Below, piece after piece: positions 8,207 to 16,532 of a stretch of 64,000 nucleotides of DNA. Location: assembly GCA_041879425.1 (NCBI GenBank), contig CP090855.1, forward strand, positions 1,240,001 through 1,304,000. The letters are read 5' to 3'. Made by a program: the position numbers and the translations under genes. The stretch's first letter is position 1. The number at the start of each line of letters is the position of its first letter. Source of the stretch: Vibrio pomeroyi (GTDB lineage: Bacteria > Pseudomonadota > Gammaproteobacteria > Enterobacterales > Vibrionaceae). The notes beneath the pieces were generated by a model. That model searched no databases. It worked only from the letters and a program-made list of their open reading frames with translations, and had not been told where the DNA came from.

Positions 8207-8826
8207 TTATTTAAACCTAATAGTTGTTTGCGAAGGCCGGGCTCGGATGTGTTTTCAGATAACCAGATAGCTAAGAAGGCTTCGCCAAACTGTTTGTCTT
8301 GGATTACCCCGATAGGTTGCTCGTCGAAGTAAAAGCGGCTGACATTATCTTCAGCTACGCGAATGGTGAGAGTGCTTCCTGCTTCAACGTTTGGCCACAT
8401 CGCGTACAAAGGCTTCAACCAACGCTGAATGCTGTTATTTGAGTAACCAAGTTTGTTCCACTGGTCTTCGGTTGCATCGACTAAATCTTTGCTATCGATT
8501 GCACGGTAATATTCAAGCTTGAGTGCGCGTTCAGAGTTGGTTGGTGTTGCGTAGAACTCAGCAGAGTAAAGTGTCCAAAACAAATAGCTCATTTCGCCTT
8601 GGCCGCGTTTATTTAGGTCATCGACCGCAGATGCTTTCGCGTTTGCGGTAAATAGCAGCGCGGCAAAGATTAAAGATAGAGTGATGAAGCCGAAGAGTTT
8701 ATTTTTGGTTTGCGTATGAGCGGTGTGCGTATGAGTAGTTTGAGTATAAAAGTTTGATAGCGCACCAACGCGACTAGTGCCGCTCTCTGTTTTGAGCGCT
8801 TTTGCAGAGTTGCGTGAATAAGCCAT
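8203..8826 (-). CDS. Chalcone isomerase-like exported protein
   Basis: A 207-residue protein with a chalcone-isomerase-like domain (GQGEMSYLFWTLYSAEFYA, then ALKLEYYRAI and the C-terminal FGEAFLAIWLSENT). The bacterial family usually lacks plant enzyme activity and is thought to bind fatty acids. The domain is preceded by an unusual polar N-terminus of about 40 residues with THTHTAHTQT, then a hydrophobic segment (LFGFITLSLIFAALLFTANA) that could be an internal signal or anchor. ATG at 8826 after GAGGTGA. A 15-bp near-duplication creates the Thr/His repeat. Confidence 0.8.
   Translation of the reverse strand: MAYSRNSAKALKTESGTSRVGALSNFYTQTTHTHTAHTQTKNKLFGFITLSLIFAALLFTANAKASAVDDLNKRGQGEMSYLFWTLYSAEFYATPTNSERALKLEYYRAIDSKDLVDATEDQWNKLGYSNNSIQRWLKPLYAMWPNVEAGSTLTIRVAEDNVSRFYFDEQPIGVIQDKQFGEAFLAIWLSENTSEPGLRKQLLGLNK
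8707..8735 (-). repeat. In-frame tandem 15-bp repeat
   Basis: GGTTTGCGTATGAG (8707-8720) and GGTGTGCGTATGAG (8722-8735) are 13/14 identical with a 15-bp period. The repeat keeps the reading frame and yields the Thr/His-rich stretch of the chalcone-isomerase-like protein. Confidence 0.8.
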
Positions 8827-8829
8827 AAG

Positions 8830-9354
8830 TCACCTCGTTGTCCTTGCCATTTCAGGTTGTATTAAGTTGGAGTAGGCGGCCACCAGTAAGGGCAACAAAA
8901 TCCCCCAACTCATTGCAAGGGCAGCAACTACCGATGCATCTGGCCAAGTAGTAAGAAGGGCGCCTGCTTTGATGCCTCCCCAATAACTACTAGTACCTGC
9001 TACGAACCCTATGGCGAACAAGATCACTTTCGAGCATTTTAAAAGCCAATTAAGACTGTGGTTGAAGCTAATCAAAAACATGATCCATAGGCAGATGAGC
9101 CACACTGGAAACCATGATTGATTGGCAATTTCAGAATCGACGGCAAACACGCCGAAGTGGAGCATGAGGCTATCGAGTAATAGCCCCAACGGAAGTAAAC
9201 AGAGTATTTTCAGGTCGCTATTGCGAGTTGGAGAGAGAAAGAAGTGCACGGCCACAATCAGTGGCGCGATGAACGGGGCTTGCGCGGTAAAGAATGCACT
9301 GCAAACCCAGGTCGCTTGAAACAGAACGAGATTAATAATCCAAAACCGTTTCAT
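8830..9354 (-). CDS. DUF2878 family membrane protein
   Basis: About 174 residues with five to six hydrophobic helices (for example INLVLFQATWVCSAFF, LICLWIMFLISFNH, VILFAIGFVAGTSSYW), matching the DUF2878 inner-membrane family. The ATG at 9354 follows GGAG with normal spacing and is preferred over a TTG at 9366. Its start overlaps the end of the CFA synthase gene by about 23 bp, so the two are translationally coupled. No known activity; its constant partnership with CFA synthase and DUF3833 suggests lipid transport or modification. Confidence 0.85.
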   Translation of the reverse strand: MKRFWIINLVLFQATWVCSAFFTAQAPFIAPLIVAVHFFLSPTRNSDLKILCLLPLGLLLDSLMLHFGVFAVDSEIANQSWFPVWLICLWIMFLISFNHSLNWLLKCSKVILFAIGFVAGTSSYWGGIKAGALLTTWPDASVVAALAMSWGILLPLLVAAYSNLIQPEMARTTR

Positions 9355-10612
9355 CTTTTGCTCCAAAGTAACGAGGTTTTCTGGCTACAACATGGTGAGT
9401 GCTGATCACGCGTTCTAGGAAAGCACCTTCACAGTAGCAGAAGTAGAAGATCCATAAGCGCTTAAACTCTTCTGAGTAGCCCAGAGACTCTAGCTCTTCC
9501 CAACTGTTTTCAAAGGCAACATTCCAGTCGTTCAGTGTGCGAGCGTAGTGTAGGCCGATGTCATCAATTTCTTGAACCACAAGGTCTGTACTGGTCGCAA
9601 TATGTTGGGTCATGACGGAAACGGAAGGCAAACAGCCACCTGGGAAGATGTACTTCTGGATAAAGTCGACGCCTTTGCGGTATTTCTCGTAGCGGCTGTC
9701 AGCAATGGTGATGGCTTGAATCAACATCTTGCCTGAAGGTTTCAATAACGAAGAACACTTCTCAAAGAAGGTTTGTAGATATTCGTGGCCTACCGCTTCG
9801 ATCATCTCAATAGAGACCAACTTGTCATACTCACCTGTTAGGTTGCGATAATCCTCTTTAAGCAGGGTGATTTTGTCGGTTAAACCAAGCGCTTTGACGC
9901 GTTGTTCAGCAAGCTCGTGCTGAGCGTCTGAAATGGTGGTAGTCGTCACGTGGCAGCCATAATGTTGAGCCATGAATATCGCCAAGCCGCCCCAGCCAGT
10001 GCCTATCTCAACCACGCTATCCGATTCTGAAAGTTCTAAACGTTCACAGATGGTTTTCATCTTGTTTTGTTGTGCTTTAGAAAGGGTTAAAGCGTCTTCG
10101 CTGTAGATAGCCGATGAGTATTGCATTGAGCTATCTAGGAATCGCTCATACAGTTCGTTGCCGATATCGTAGTGAGCCAGAATGTTGCGTTTAGACCCTT
10201 GCTCGGTATTGGCATTCTTACGGCGCAGTAGCAGATTTTTGATGCGAGAGATCCATTGTGTCTTATCGTCCAGTTCGTCCAATTGCGCTTGGTTACGCGC
10301 CATGATCTGGATAACGCGAGTTAGATTCGGGCTAGTCCATTTACCATCAATGTAGGCTTCGGATGCCCCGATACTGCCGTTGATGACGACATCTCTAAAA
10401 AAGGTCGCATCATGAATCACGATTCGACCTTTCAAGTCGGCTTCTCGATCACCAAACACTGAATGCTGATCGCGCTCGATGATTTCAAGCGTCGCGAATT
10501 GCAGTCGTTCTAACACCTTGAAGATTAAAGCTCGATATTTACAGTTGCTTGAAACAGCAACGGCATTAGCTTGTTGTTCAATGTTGTTGTTTTGTTTTGC
10601 AAGCTGTTCCAT
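9332..10612 (-). CDS. cfa: Cyclopropane-fatty-acyl-phospholipid synthase family methyltransferase
   Basis: A 426-residue SAM-dependent lipid methyltransferase. The N-terminal domain (1-130) is followed by the Rossmann domain with LAHYDIGNELYERFLD (about 165), the SAM motif VVEIGTGWGGLAIF (about 200), SIEMIEAVGHEYL (about 267) and the C-terminal FLERVISTHHVVARKP. It adds a methylene or methyl group to unsaturated acyl chains of membrane phospholipids. In Rhodobacter an RpoE-ChrR-controlled relative acts in furan fatty acid synthesis, so a non-cyclopropane product is possible. It is part of the stress operon, after DUF1365 (117-bp gap) and overlapping DUF2878. Confidence 0.9.
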   Translation of the reverse strand: MEQLAKQNNNIEQQANAVAVSSNCKYRALIFKVLERLQFATLEIIERDQHSVFGDREADLKGRIVIHDATFFRDVVINGSIGASEAYIDGKWTSPNLTRVIQIMARNQAQLDELDDKTQWISRIKNLLLRRKNANTEQGSKRNILAHYDIGNELYERFLDSSMQYSSAIYSEDALTLSKAQQNKMKTICERLELSESDSVVEIGTGWGGLAIFMAQHYGCHVTTTTISDAQHELAEQRVKALGLTDKITLLKEDYRNLTGEYDKLVSIEMIEAVGHEYLQTFFEKCSSLLKPSGKMLIQAITIADSRYEKYRKGVDFIQKYIFPGGCLPSVSVMTQHIATSTDLVVQEIDDIGLHYARTLNDWNVAFENSWEELESLGYSEEFKRLWIFYFCYCEGAFLERVISTHHVVARKPRYFGAKDETVLDY

Positions 10613-10729
10613 GTAAACCTCGCTGAGAATTCATTCTAACTTTTTGCCAACTAAAGTCGGGTGCTGTTCTTTGGTTAAGCACACCCAAATCGATACTTGA
10701 GTTGTACTGTCTAGTTACTGTAAAGGCGC

Positions 10730-11536
10730 TTAAGACGTTGAGTCTGGGTGCGCCACGAACGGTACTTTTTTCAGGAATAATTTGAGAGCCTGATAATAGA
10801 TACCCATCACGACTTTTATCGTCATTGCCGGAATCTTGAATACCGTTCGTCTAATGTTTTTCTTGGTCACAGGCTGCTTGGTCAGTGCCAGTGTCGCATC
10901 GAAAATTTTGTCGCTTCTGCGGCTCTCGATGTGAACGAGTGTTCGTTTCGCTGGTGGCTTAATCTTCCAAAAATAGGTCATGTTTAAGTCCATGAACGGC
11001 GAAACGTGAAACTCTTTCTTTACCTTCAGCTCTTGGTGCATGTCGATGAGGTAGTAGTGTCTTTCTCGCCAAGGCGTGTTACTCACCTCAGCCAACATAT
11101 ATTTGCAATCGCCTGTTTCGTCATAACAGAAGAAACAGTTGATCGGGCTAAAATAGATACCTAAACAACGGCACTGAGCCAGCATCGTCACACGGTTTGA
11201 ATCAGACCAAACCCCACCAAGTTGTTGCACTTTGGAAGCTATACGTTGCTTGAGTGATTTAGGTTCATCCGCTAATACATTTTCTTTTTTTTCAGCGAGA
11301 TAATCCGATTCGACAAAGCGAATCGGGTTATACCATCGAGTTCCGAACAGCGCACTGCGCGCTGTGGTTTGGGGCAGTTCATCAAGATCCAACCCCATCA
11401 TATAAAGCTGATAACTGAACTCATGAGTGATGTCACCAAAACGGCGGTGTCTTACGTTACCCCAATAGATACCGCTGAACTCTTCACTCTTTTCGGATGC
11501 GATCCCCATGTTGGGTGTCATGGTGTGCGTGTTCAT
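10730..11536 (-). CDS. DUF1365 family protein
   Basis: A 268-residue cytoplasmic protein of DUF1365: SGIYWGNVRHRRFGDITHEFSYQLYMMGLDLDELP at the start (split here as a family mark covering residues 22-56), then INCFFCYDETGDCKYMLAEVSNTPWRERHYYL and FHVSPFMDLNMTYFWKI. The family is almost always found between an amine-oxidase-like flavoprotein and a CFA-type methyltransferase, as here, and presumably works on the same lipid. The ATG overlaps the flavoprotein stop (ATGA), showing translational coupling. Confidence 0.88.
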   Translation of the reverse strand: MNTHTMTPNMGIASEKSEEFSGIYWGNVRHRRFGDITHEFSYQLYMMGLDLDELPQTTARSALFGTRWYNPIRFVESDYLAEKKENVLADEPKSLKQRIASKVQQLGGVWSDSNRVTMLAQCRCLGIYFSPINCFFCYDETGDCKYMLAEVSNTPWRERHYYLIDMHQELKVKKEFHVSPFMDLNMTYFWKIKPPAKRTLVHIESRRSDKIFDATLALTKQPVTKKNIRRTVFKIPAMTIKVVMGIYYQALKLFLKKVPFVAHPDSTS

Positions 11537-12804
11537 AGTGCTGAACTCGTACTCAAATCTAAGCCGAAGCGTTTAGTCACATCGAGCGCACTGTGAACGC
11601 CATCTTCATGGAATCCGTTGTACCAATACGCGCCTGCAAAGTGAGTCTTGTTTTGGCCGCAGATTTTTTCACGTTGTTGCTGTGCGTTCACCGTATTCGA
11701 ATTCAGAACAGGGTGGTGATACACAAAGCTTCGAATGATTTTCTCTGGGTCAATCGCTTCACTCTGATTCAAGGTCACGCAGAAGGTATCTTGGCTTTCG
11801 ATACCTTGCAGGATGTTCATGTTGTACGTCACACAAGCTGGTCGTTGGCTGTTGCCGTCGAGCATGTAGTTCCAGCTCGCCCACGCTAGCTTTCTGTCTG
11901 GTAGCAGGTTGGTGTCTGTGTGCAGTACCACTTCGTTGCGGCTGTATGGAATCTCGCCCAGTACTTGCTGCTCATGTTCGGTCGCGTCACCAAGTAGGCG
12001 TAAGGCTTGGTCTGAGTGACAAGCGAATATCACTTCATCGAAGTCTTGTGTGCCGCCATCTTCAAACTCAATGGTAATGCCAGTCTCTTGGCGGGTGACC
12101 TGTTTGATTGATGTGTTCAACGCGACCGGTTTGTTTAAACGCGAAAGGATGATCTCAACATAAGAGCGAGACCCTTTAGGGATCACATACCACTGCGGGC
12201 GGTTGGCAATGTCTAGCAGGCCGTGGTTGTAGAAAAACTGAATAAAGAATTTAAGCTCAAACTCTTCCATCTCTTCTAAGCTTGTCGACCAAATAGCGGC
12301 ACCCATAGGCAGAATGTAGTGTTGACTAAAGAAGTCGGAAAACTGGTTATCACGCAAGAAACTGCCAAGGGTAACGTCAGGAGTAAACACATTGCTTTCG
12401 AATTGTGATTTACACAATTTGTTGAACTTAAGAATGTCAGAAACCAAAGACCAGAACTGCGGTTTGAAGATGTTACTCCTCTGCGCGAATAACGAATTAA
12501 TGCTGTGACCGTTGTATTCAAACTTAGTGGTTGTGTTGTGAACGCTGAAACTCATCTCGGTGGGTTGCCTTTCGACGCCCAGCTGCTCGAGGAGTTGATT
12601 GAAATTTGGATAGGTTCGATCGTTGAATACGATAAAGCCAGTGTCGATAGAAAACGCCGAGCCTTGATGTTCAATATCAACAGTGGCGGTGTGACCCCCA
12701 ACGTAATCATTTTTTTCGAATACCGTTACGTCGTGGTGCTTATCTAATATGTGCGCGCAAGTGAGTCCAGAGATGCCTGAACCAATAATGGCGATTTTCT
12801 TCAT
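11533..12804 (-). CDS. FAD-dependent amine-oxidase-like oxidoreductase
   Basis: A 423-residue flavoprotein: the dinucleotide-binding motif IAIIGSGISGLTCAHIL is at the N-terminus, followed by FEKNDYVGGHTATV, and a second FAD contact (FACHSDQALRLL) is about residue 260. It belongs to the amine oxidase/protoporphyrinogen oxidase-like group paired with DUF1365 and CFA synthase, where it may desaturate or oxidise acyl chains. The ATG at 12804 is chosen because the Rossmann motif begins right after it; an in-frame start at 12837 would overlap the previous gene. It lies 2 bp after the SDR stop. Confidence 0.88.
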   Translation of the reverse strand: MKKIAIIGSGISGLTCAHILDKHHDVTVFEKNDYVGGHTATVDIEHQGSAFSIDTGFIVFNDRTYPNFNQLLEQLGVERQPTEMSFSVHNTTTKFEYNGHSINSLFAQRSNIFKPQFWSLVSDILKFNKLCKSQFESNVFTPDVTLGSFLRDNQFSDFFSQHYILPMGAAIWSTSLEEMEEFELKFFIQFFYNHGLLDIANRPQWYVIPKGSRSYVEIILSRLNKPVALNTSIKQVTRQETGITIEFEDGGTQDFDEVIFACHSDQALRLLGDATEHEQQVLGEIPYSRNEVVLHTDTNLLPDRKLAWASWNYMLDGNSQRPACVTYNMNILQGIESQDTFCVTLNQSEAIDPEKIIRSFVYHHPVLNSNTVNAQQQREKICGQNKTHFAGAYWYNGFHEDGVHSALDVTKRFGLDLSTSSAL

Positions 12805-12806
12805 TG

Positions 12807-13538
12807 TTATACCATCCTTGAAGCGAGTTTTTGCCAAACTGGAGTTGGAAGCATTCTTAATAGCTTCATCAACATGATGAATCGTCTTGGGAAATCGATC
12901 TCACTCTTTCCTTGAGCAATACCGTTTACGATTCGCTGAGTTGCGGCCTCACTACTAATAATCATAGGCATAGAGAACGTATTTCGCTCGGTTAATGGTG
13001 TTTCTACGAAGCCAGGGTGCACAATTGAGACATGAATATCGTGCTGTGCTAGGTCAACCGAAAGCGTTCTACCTAAATATGTGAGTGCCGCTTTTGAAGC
13101 ACCATAAGCCTCGGCTCTAGGCAAAGGCAAAAAGCTGGCGCTGGAGCTTACCAAAACCAAGCGACCGCCGGGTTTGAGGTTTTTGAGCCACGCTTTTAAG
13201 GCGTAGCCAATGGAGATTAGATTGATGTTGATGACGCGCTCGAAAAGCTCCGCATCAAAATTCAGTGGGTCGTCGATGTACTCACAATCCCCAGCATTCA
13301 ATATCAACAGGTCGAGCGGTTGATATTGGTCTAGTGCCGGGAAGTTGTGGTAATCAGTTAGGTCAAAGCAAAGAGGCTCTATCGATGAGTGAGATAAATC
13401 CGTCTCGTGGGAATCGACTAAGGCTTGCAGTTTGTCTGGGTTACGGCCACAAGCAATCACCTGATGCCCTTGTTGAGCATAATCGAGTGTCAGTGATTGG
13501 CCGATACCTGAGGTCGCGCCTGTGATCATAATACGCAT
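12807..13538 (-). CDS. SDR family oxidoreductase of the stress operon
   Basis: A 243-residue classical SDR: TGATSGIGQSLTLDYA at residues 6-21, ILNAGDCEYID (about 80), catalytic Ser in VLVSSSASFLPLP and the YGASKAALTYLG segment with YxxxK (about 148-152). A C-terminal hydrophobic/basic region (FPRRFIMLMKLLRML) may associate with the membrane. Its ATG overlaps the NTF2-like stop codon, so it is coupled in the RpoE-ChrR cluster. Substrate unknown, likely a lipid intermediate. Confidence 0.88.
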   Translation of the reverse strand: MRIMITGATSGIGQSLTLDYAQQGHQVIACGRNPDKLQALVDSHETDLSHSSIEPLCFDLTDYHNFPALDQYQPLDLLILNAGDCEYIDDPLNFDAELFERVININLISIGYALKAWLKNLKPGGRLVLVSSSASFLPLPRAEAYGASKAALTYLGRTLSVDLAQHDIHVSIVHPGFVETPLTERNTFSMPMIISSEAATQRIVNGIAQGKSEIDFPRRFIMLMKLLRMLPTPVWQKLASRMV

Positions 13539-13969
13539 TATCGGCTCGCTCTTTTCTTGATGGATTTGATTGCGCAGCCCAAGACTGGAATGTGCTCATA
13601 CAACATAGAGCCGACGTCGAGGTAGTCTCTGTGAAAGATCACTTGGTCATCGAGCATCTTCAAGTGGCTGTGGCCTTGAACTTCGATAGGCTTTTGACCA
13701 TTCAACTGCTTGTGAGCGAATTGCATCGTCCAATATACCGCGGCTTCGCCATTGGCTTCAAAAACGTGCTCGATATGGAAATCACAGCTGGTCACTTGCG
13801 TGTAGATGTTCTCGAAGTAATGAGTGAGCGCAGCAATTCCGCTGACATGATGCAGCGGATCTTGGAATTCGATTTCAGGGTGATAAACCGTCTTTAGCAC
13901 GTCGAAATTGTCGGTTCCGAGTTCCCGATACATGTTGAGAAAGTTATCAAGCCATAGAGAGTTATCCAT
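13538..13969 (-). CDS. NTF2-like/SnoaL-like protein
   Basis: A 143-residue protein of the nuclear transport factor 2 fold, with the family-like start WLDNFLNMYRELGTDNFDVL, HPEIEFQDPLHHVSGIAAL, and VQGHSHLKMLDDQVIFHRDYLD. Such cone-shaped folds bind small hydrophobic molecules or act as isomerases. The ATG at 13969 is preferred; a GTG at 13978 is also in frame. The gene begins 14 bp after the photolyase stop. Confidence 0.82.
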   Translation of the reverse strand: MDNSLWLDNFLNMYRELGTDNFDVLKTVYHPEIEFQDPLHHVSGIAALTHYFENIYTQVTSCDFHIEHVFEANGEAAVYWTMQFAHKQLNGQKPIEVQGHSHLKMLDDQVIFHRDYLDVGSMLYEHIPVLGCAIKSIKKRASR

Positions 13970-13983
13970 AATATTCACTCTAA

Positions 13984-15414
13984 TTATTTAAAAAAGGCTA
14001 AGGCTCTCAATCGTGCTTCTTTGTGTTCAACGATGGGTTGCCAGTATTCGCTGTTAATTCCGTTTTTTGCAATGTAATCATGTGGAAAATGCACATGCTT
14101 GTCGGGAATGTTTTTCAGCTCTGGTATGTACTTACGAATAAAAATTCCTTTCGGATCAAACTTTTCACTCTGGGTGATTGGATTGAAAATTCGGAAGTAA
14201 GGTTGAGCATCACAGCCAGTACTTGAAGCCCACTGCCAACCACCATTGTTAGCGCTGAAATCACCATCGATAAGGTGCGTCATAAAGAATCGCTCGCCCC
14301 AACGCCAGTCGATAAGCAAGTGTTTGGTCAGGAAGCTCGCCACTACCATTCTTAGTCTGTTGTGCATCCAACCTGTATCAACCAGTTGGCGCATGGCTGC
14401 ATCAACTAACGGGTAGCCGGTTCTCCCTTCACACCAAGCTTTGAAGCTCGGGTGATCCTGATACCAATCTAAGCCATTGTACTTTTGTTGAAAGTTAGCG
14501 CCTTTTACCAGTTTAGGATGATGGAACATTAAATGCTTATAAAAATCTCGCCAAATCAATTCATTAAGCCAAGAAAAGGCAGGTAATTGCGAGTCAAACA
14601 GCAGATCAGGTTGTTGCTGAATCAACTGAATCGCTAACCATCTTGGGCTCACTGCACCGATCGTCAAGTAAGGTGACAGGCCAGAGGTTCCTTTGACGGA
14701 AGGGATGTCTCTCAGGTGTGCATAGTCATTGACTTTGTTAGCCAAGAAATTGGGGATCACGCTGCTTAGTACATCTTCGCTCATTGGCCAGCGACTTGAA
14801 TCAACGCGAGGGAAGTCGAAGTCGTAATCATCGGCAAGTCGATAGGCTGAAAAGCTGTCAGGTAACTGCGCTTCTGAACGTTGGTCATCGTGGCTTTTAG
14901 CTGGCATCACTGGAGCATGACAGCACTCGATGCCTTTAGCTTGAACCTGCTTTAACCAAGCGTTTTTGAAGGGAGTGAATACCTTGAACATCTCGCCTTG
15001 TTTGTTGAGAACGCTACCGAGTGGCAGCATAACGTCACAATCGCTGATCTTCAGGTTTAGGCCGCTTGAAATCAGCTTTTTATCGCGAGCTTGTTCATCG
15101 ACCTCTGGCTCAGAGTTAGCGTAGACGCACTTGGCATCAAGCTGCTGGCATAAATCGATGAGTTGTTTGGATTGGTCGTCAAAGTCGCCAGCTTTGAGGT
15201 GCAGCAGAGTAATACCGAATTCCGCGAGCTGTGATTCAAGCTGCTTGAGGTGTCGGTAAATGAAGTCTGCTTTTATTGGAGCAAGGTGATGTTGTTGCCA
15301 CTGCTGCGGAGTTGAAATAAAAACGGCGATAGAGACGCCGTTTTCAACTGCAGCGACGAGAGCTGGATTATCGTGAATCCGCAGGTCTCGTCGTATCCAT
15401 AGAATGTCGCTCAA
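13984..15414 (-). CDS. phrB: Deoxyribodipyrimidine photolyase (CPD class I)
   Basis: A 476-residue photolyase. The N-terminal antenna domain (ILWIRRDLRIHDNPAL) is followed by the FAD-binding helical domain with GTSGLSPYLTIGAVSPRW (about 240), WRDFYKHLMFHHP, TGYPLVDAAMRQL (about 340), MHNRLRMVVASFLTKHLL and WQWASSTGCDAQPYFRIFNP (about 400). It uses blue light to split cyclobutane pyrimidine dimers. No suitable ATG exists; the start is TTG at 15414, overlapping the TGA stop of the DUF523/DUF1722 gene, so initiation is probably by coupling. It belongs to the RpoE-ChrR cluster, as in other light-stress regulons. Confidence 0.93.
   Translation of the reverse strand: MSDILWIRRDLRIHDNPALVAAVENGVSIAVFISTPQQWQQHHLAPIKADFIYRHLKQLESQLAEFGITLLHLKAGDFDDQSKQLIDLCQQLDAKCVYANSEPEVDEQARDKKLISSGLNLKISDCDVMLPLGSVLNKQGEMFKVFTPFKNAWLKQVQAKGIECCHAPVMPAKSHDDQRSEAQLPDSFSAYRLADDYDFDFPRVDSSRWPMSEDVLSSVIPNFLANKVNDYAHLRDIPSVKGTSGLSPYLTIGAVSPRWLAIQLIQQQPDLLFDSQLPAFSWLNELIWRDFYKHLMFHHPKLVKGANFQQKYNGLDWYQDHPSFKAWCEGRTGYPLVDAAMRQLVDTGWMHNRLRMVVASFLTKHLLIDWRWGERFFMTHLIDGDFSANNGGWQWASSTGCDAQPYFRIFNPITQSEKFDPKGIFIRKYIPELKNIPDKHVHFPHDYIAKNGINSEYWQPIVEHKEARLRALAFFK
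14133..14158 (-). promoter_or_regulatory. Candidate internal RpoE-type promoter inside phrB
   Basis: On the minus strand TGATCC (14153-14158) is separated by exactly 16 bases from CGTA (14133-14136), the same motif and spacing as the rpoE promoter. It lies about 150 bp upstream of the NTF2-SDR-FAD-DUF1365-cfa block. It overlaps conserved coding sequence (FDPKGIFIRK), so chance is a real alternative. Confidence 0.4.
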
Positions 15415-16358
15415 TATCCGTATCTCAATTTAAGTTCTTGCGGGTGAGGATTTAAGTACACCTGTGACTGCAGGTACTCGTTTGGGTATTCCATCAAGTA
15501 GTGATTAATCAGTGTTAGTGGTACTAATAGCGGAATCACGCCCTCCCTGAAAGAAGCAATCTGGTTAGATAACTCTTGCTTGTGAGCACTGCTGAGTTGC
15601 TTCTTAAAGTAACCTTGAAGGTGTTGAAGTGTGTTGGCGTGCGTACCACGGTTTGCATGGTGCGATAATGCCGTCATCAGCCCTTCGATATACTTATCTG
15701 CAAGCTCATTTATCTCTAGCTCGTTGCCTGCTAGTAATTTACCAAGGCTTTTGTAACCTTCTACGTGATGGCACATTACGAGATACTTGTGGGTGCTATG
15801 GAACTGGATAAGCTTGTGCTTTGTAATACCTTCATCTACTAGGTCTAGCCACTTCTGATACGTGAAAACACGAGTCATGAAGTTTTCGCGCAAAATCGGA
15901 TCGTTCAGACGACCATTCTCTTCCACAGGCAGCAACGGGTTGCCTTCCATAACCTGCTTAGTGAACATCCCAATGCCTGTTGATTCAGAGCCGCGGCCAT
16001 GATGGTGATACACCTTAACGCGCTCCATGCCGCAAGTTGGACTCTTTTGGCACACGATGAAACCAGCGATGTGTTGGTTGTTCTTGGAGTAGTTTTGACC
16101 GAATTCGATTAACTCATCAGTAACGTCGCCAGTACCATCAGGACGGGAAACGTGAATGATATCGTCTAACATCCGTGTCTGACGAATGGTTGGGCGAGGG
16201 GTTGGAAGGCCAACAGCCATCTCTGGGCAAACAGGTTCCAATTCCACGTAGTCTGCTAGGTCGTCTGTACAAAAACGAGAGCGTTTATGACCTGTGTCGA
16301 AACGTACTTTGTGTCCAGCAACACATGCACTGATACCGATTTTAATTTTCTTTTCCAT
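15411..16358 (-). CDS. DUF523 and DUF1722 two-domain protein (YbgA-type)
   Basis: A 315-residue protein joining an N-terminal DUF523 domain (KIGISACVAGHKVRFDTGHK with Cys pairs, CPEMAVGLPTPRPTIR, and CQKSPTCGMERVKVY) and a C-terminal DUF1722 domain (LIQFHSTHKYLVMCHH, the YbgA segment). The fusion is commonly located beside photolyase, as in Escherichia coli where ybgA precedes phr. Its activity is unproven; conserved cysteines suggest metal or Fe-S binding. The stop overlaps the photolyase TTG start. There is a 174-bp gap to chrR that has no TGATCC promoter I could see. Confidence 0.88.
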   Translation of the reverse strand: MEKKIKIGISACVAGHKVRFDTGHKRSRFCTDDLADYVELEPVCPEMAVGLPTPRPTIRQTRMLDDIIHVSRPDGTGDVTDELIEFGQNYSKNNQHIAGFIVCQKSPTCGMERVKVYHHHGRGSESTGIGMFTKQVMEGNPLLPVEENGRLNDPILRENFMTRVFTYQKWLDLVDEGITKHKLIQFHSTHKYLVMCHHVEGYKSLGKLLAGNELEINELADKYIEGLMTALSHHANRGTHANTLQHLQGYFKKQLSSAHKQELSNQIASFREGVIPLLVPLTLINHYLMEYPNEYLQSQVYLNPHPQELKLRYGY

Positions 16359-16532
16359 TGGCCAACTCCTTTGCTCCTGCTCTGAGCTTTTTCTTATAGT
16401 TCAACATTGCTAATCGTACTTACAGAGCTGGGTGTGTTTTTATTTTGACACCGTAGATGTTCTTATTCAGATGTGTTGACGATATACAGGATAGCTTCAT
16501 GCCATCCTGTATATTTATAGCCTGCAACTGGG

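Noticed and set aside
10613..10729. RpoE-type promoter directly before cfa
   Set aside because: No TGATC or CGTA at the right spacing; cfa is probably transcribed from upstream.
16483..16513. TATACAGGAT/ATCCTGTATA hairpin after chrR as a terminator
   Set aside because: A good 10-bp stem, but no T run follows on the minus strand; may be a regulatory dyad or RNA-processing site instead.
16359..16532. RpoE-type promoter before the DUF523/DUF1722-phrB pair
   Set aside because: No TGATCC and no CGTA in the gap on the minus strand; a sigma-70 promoter or read-through from chrR is more likely.
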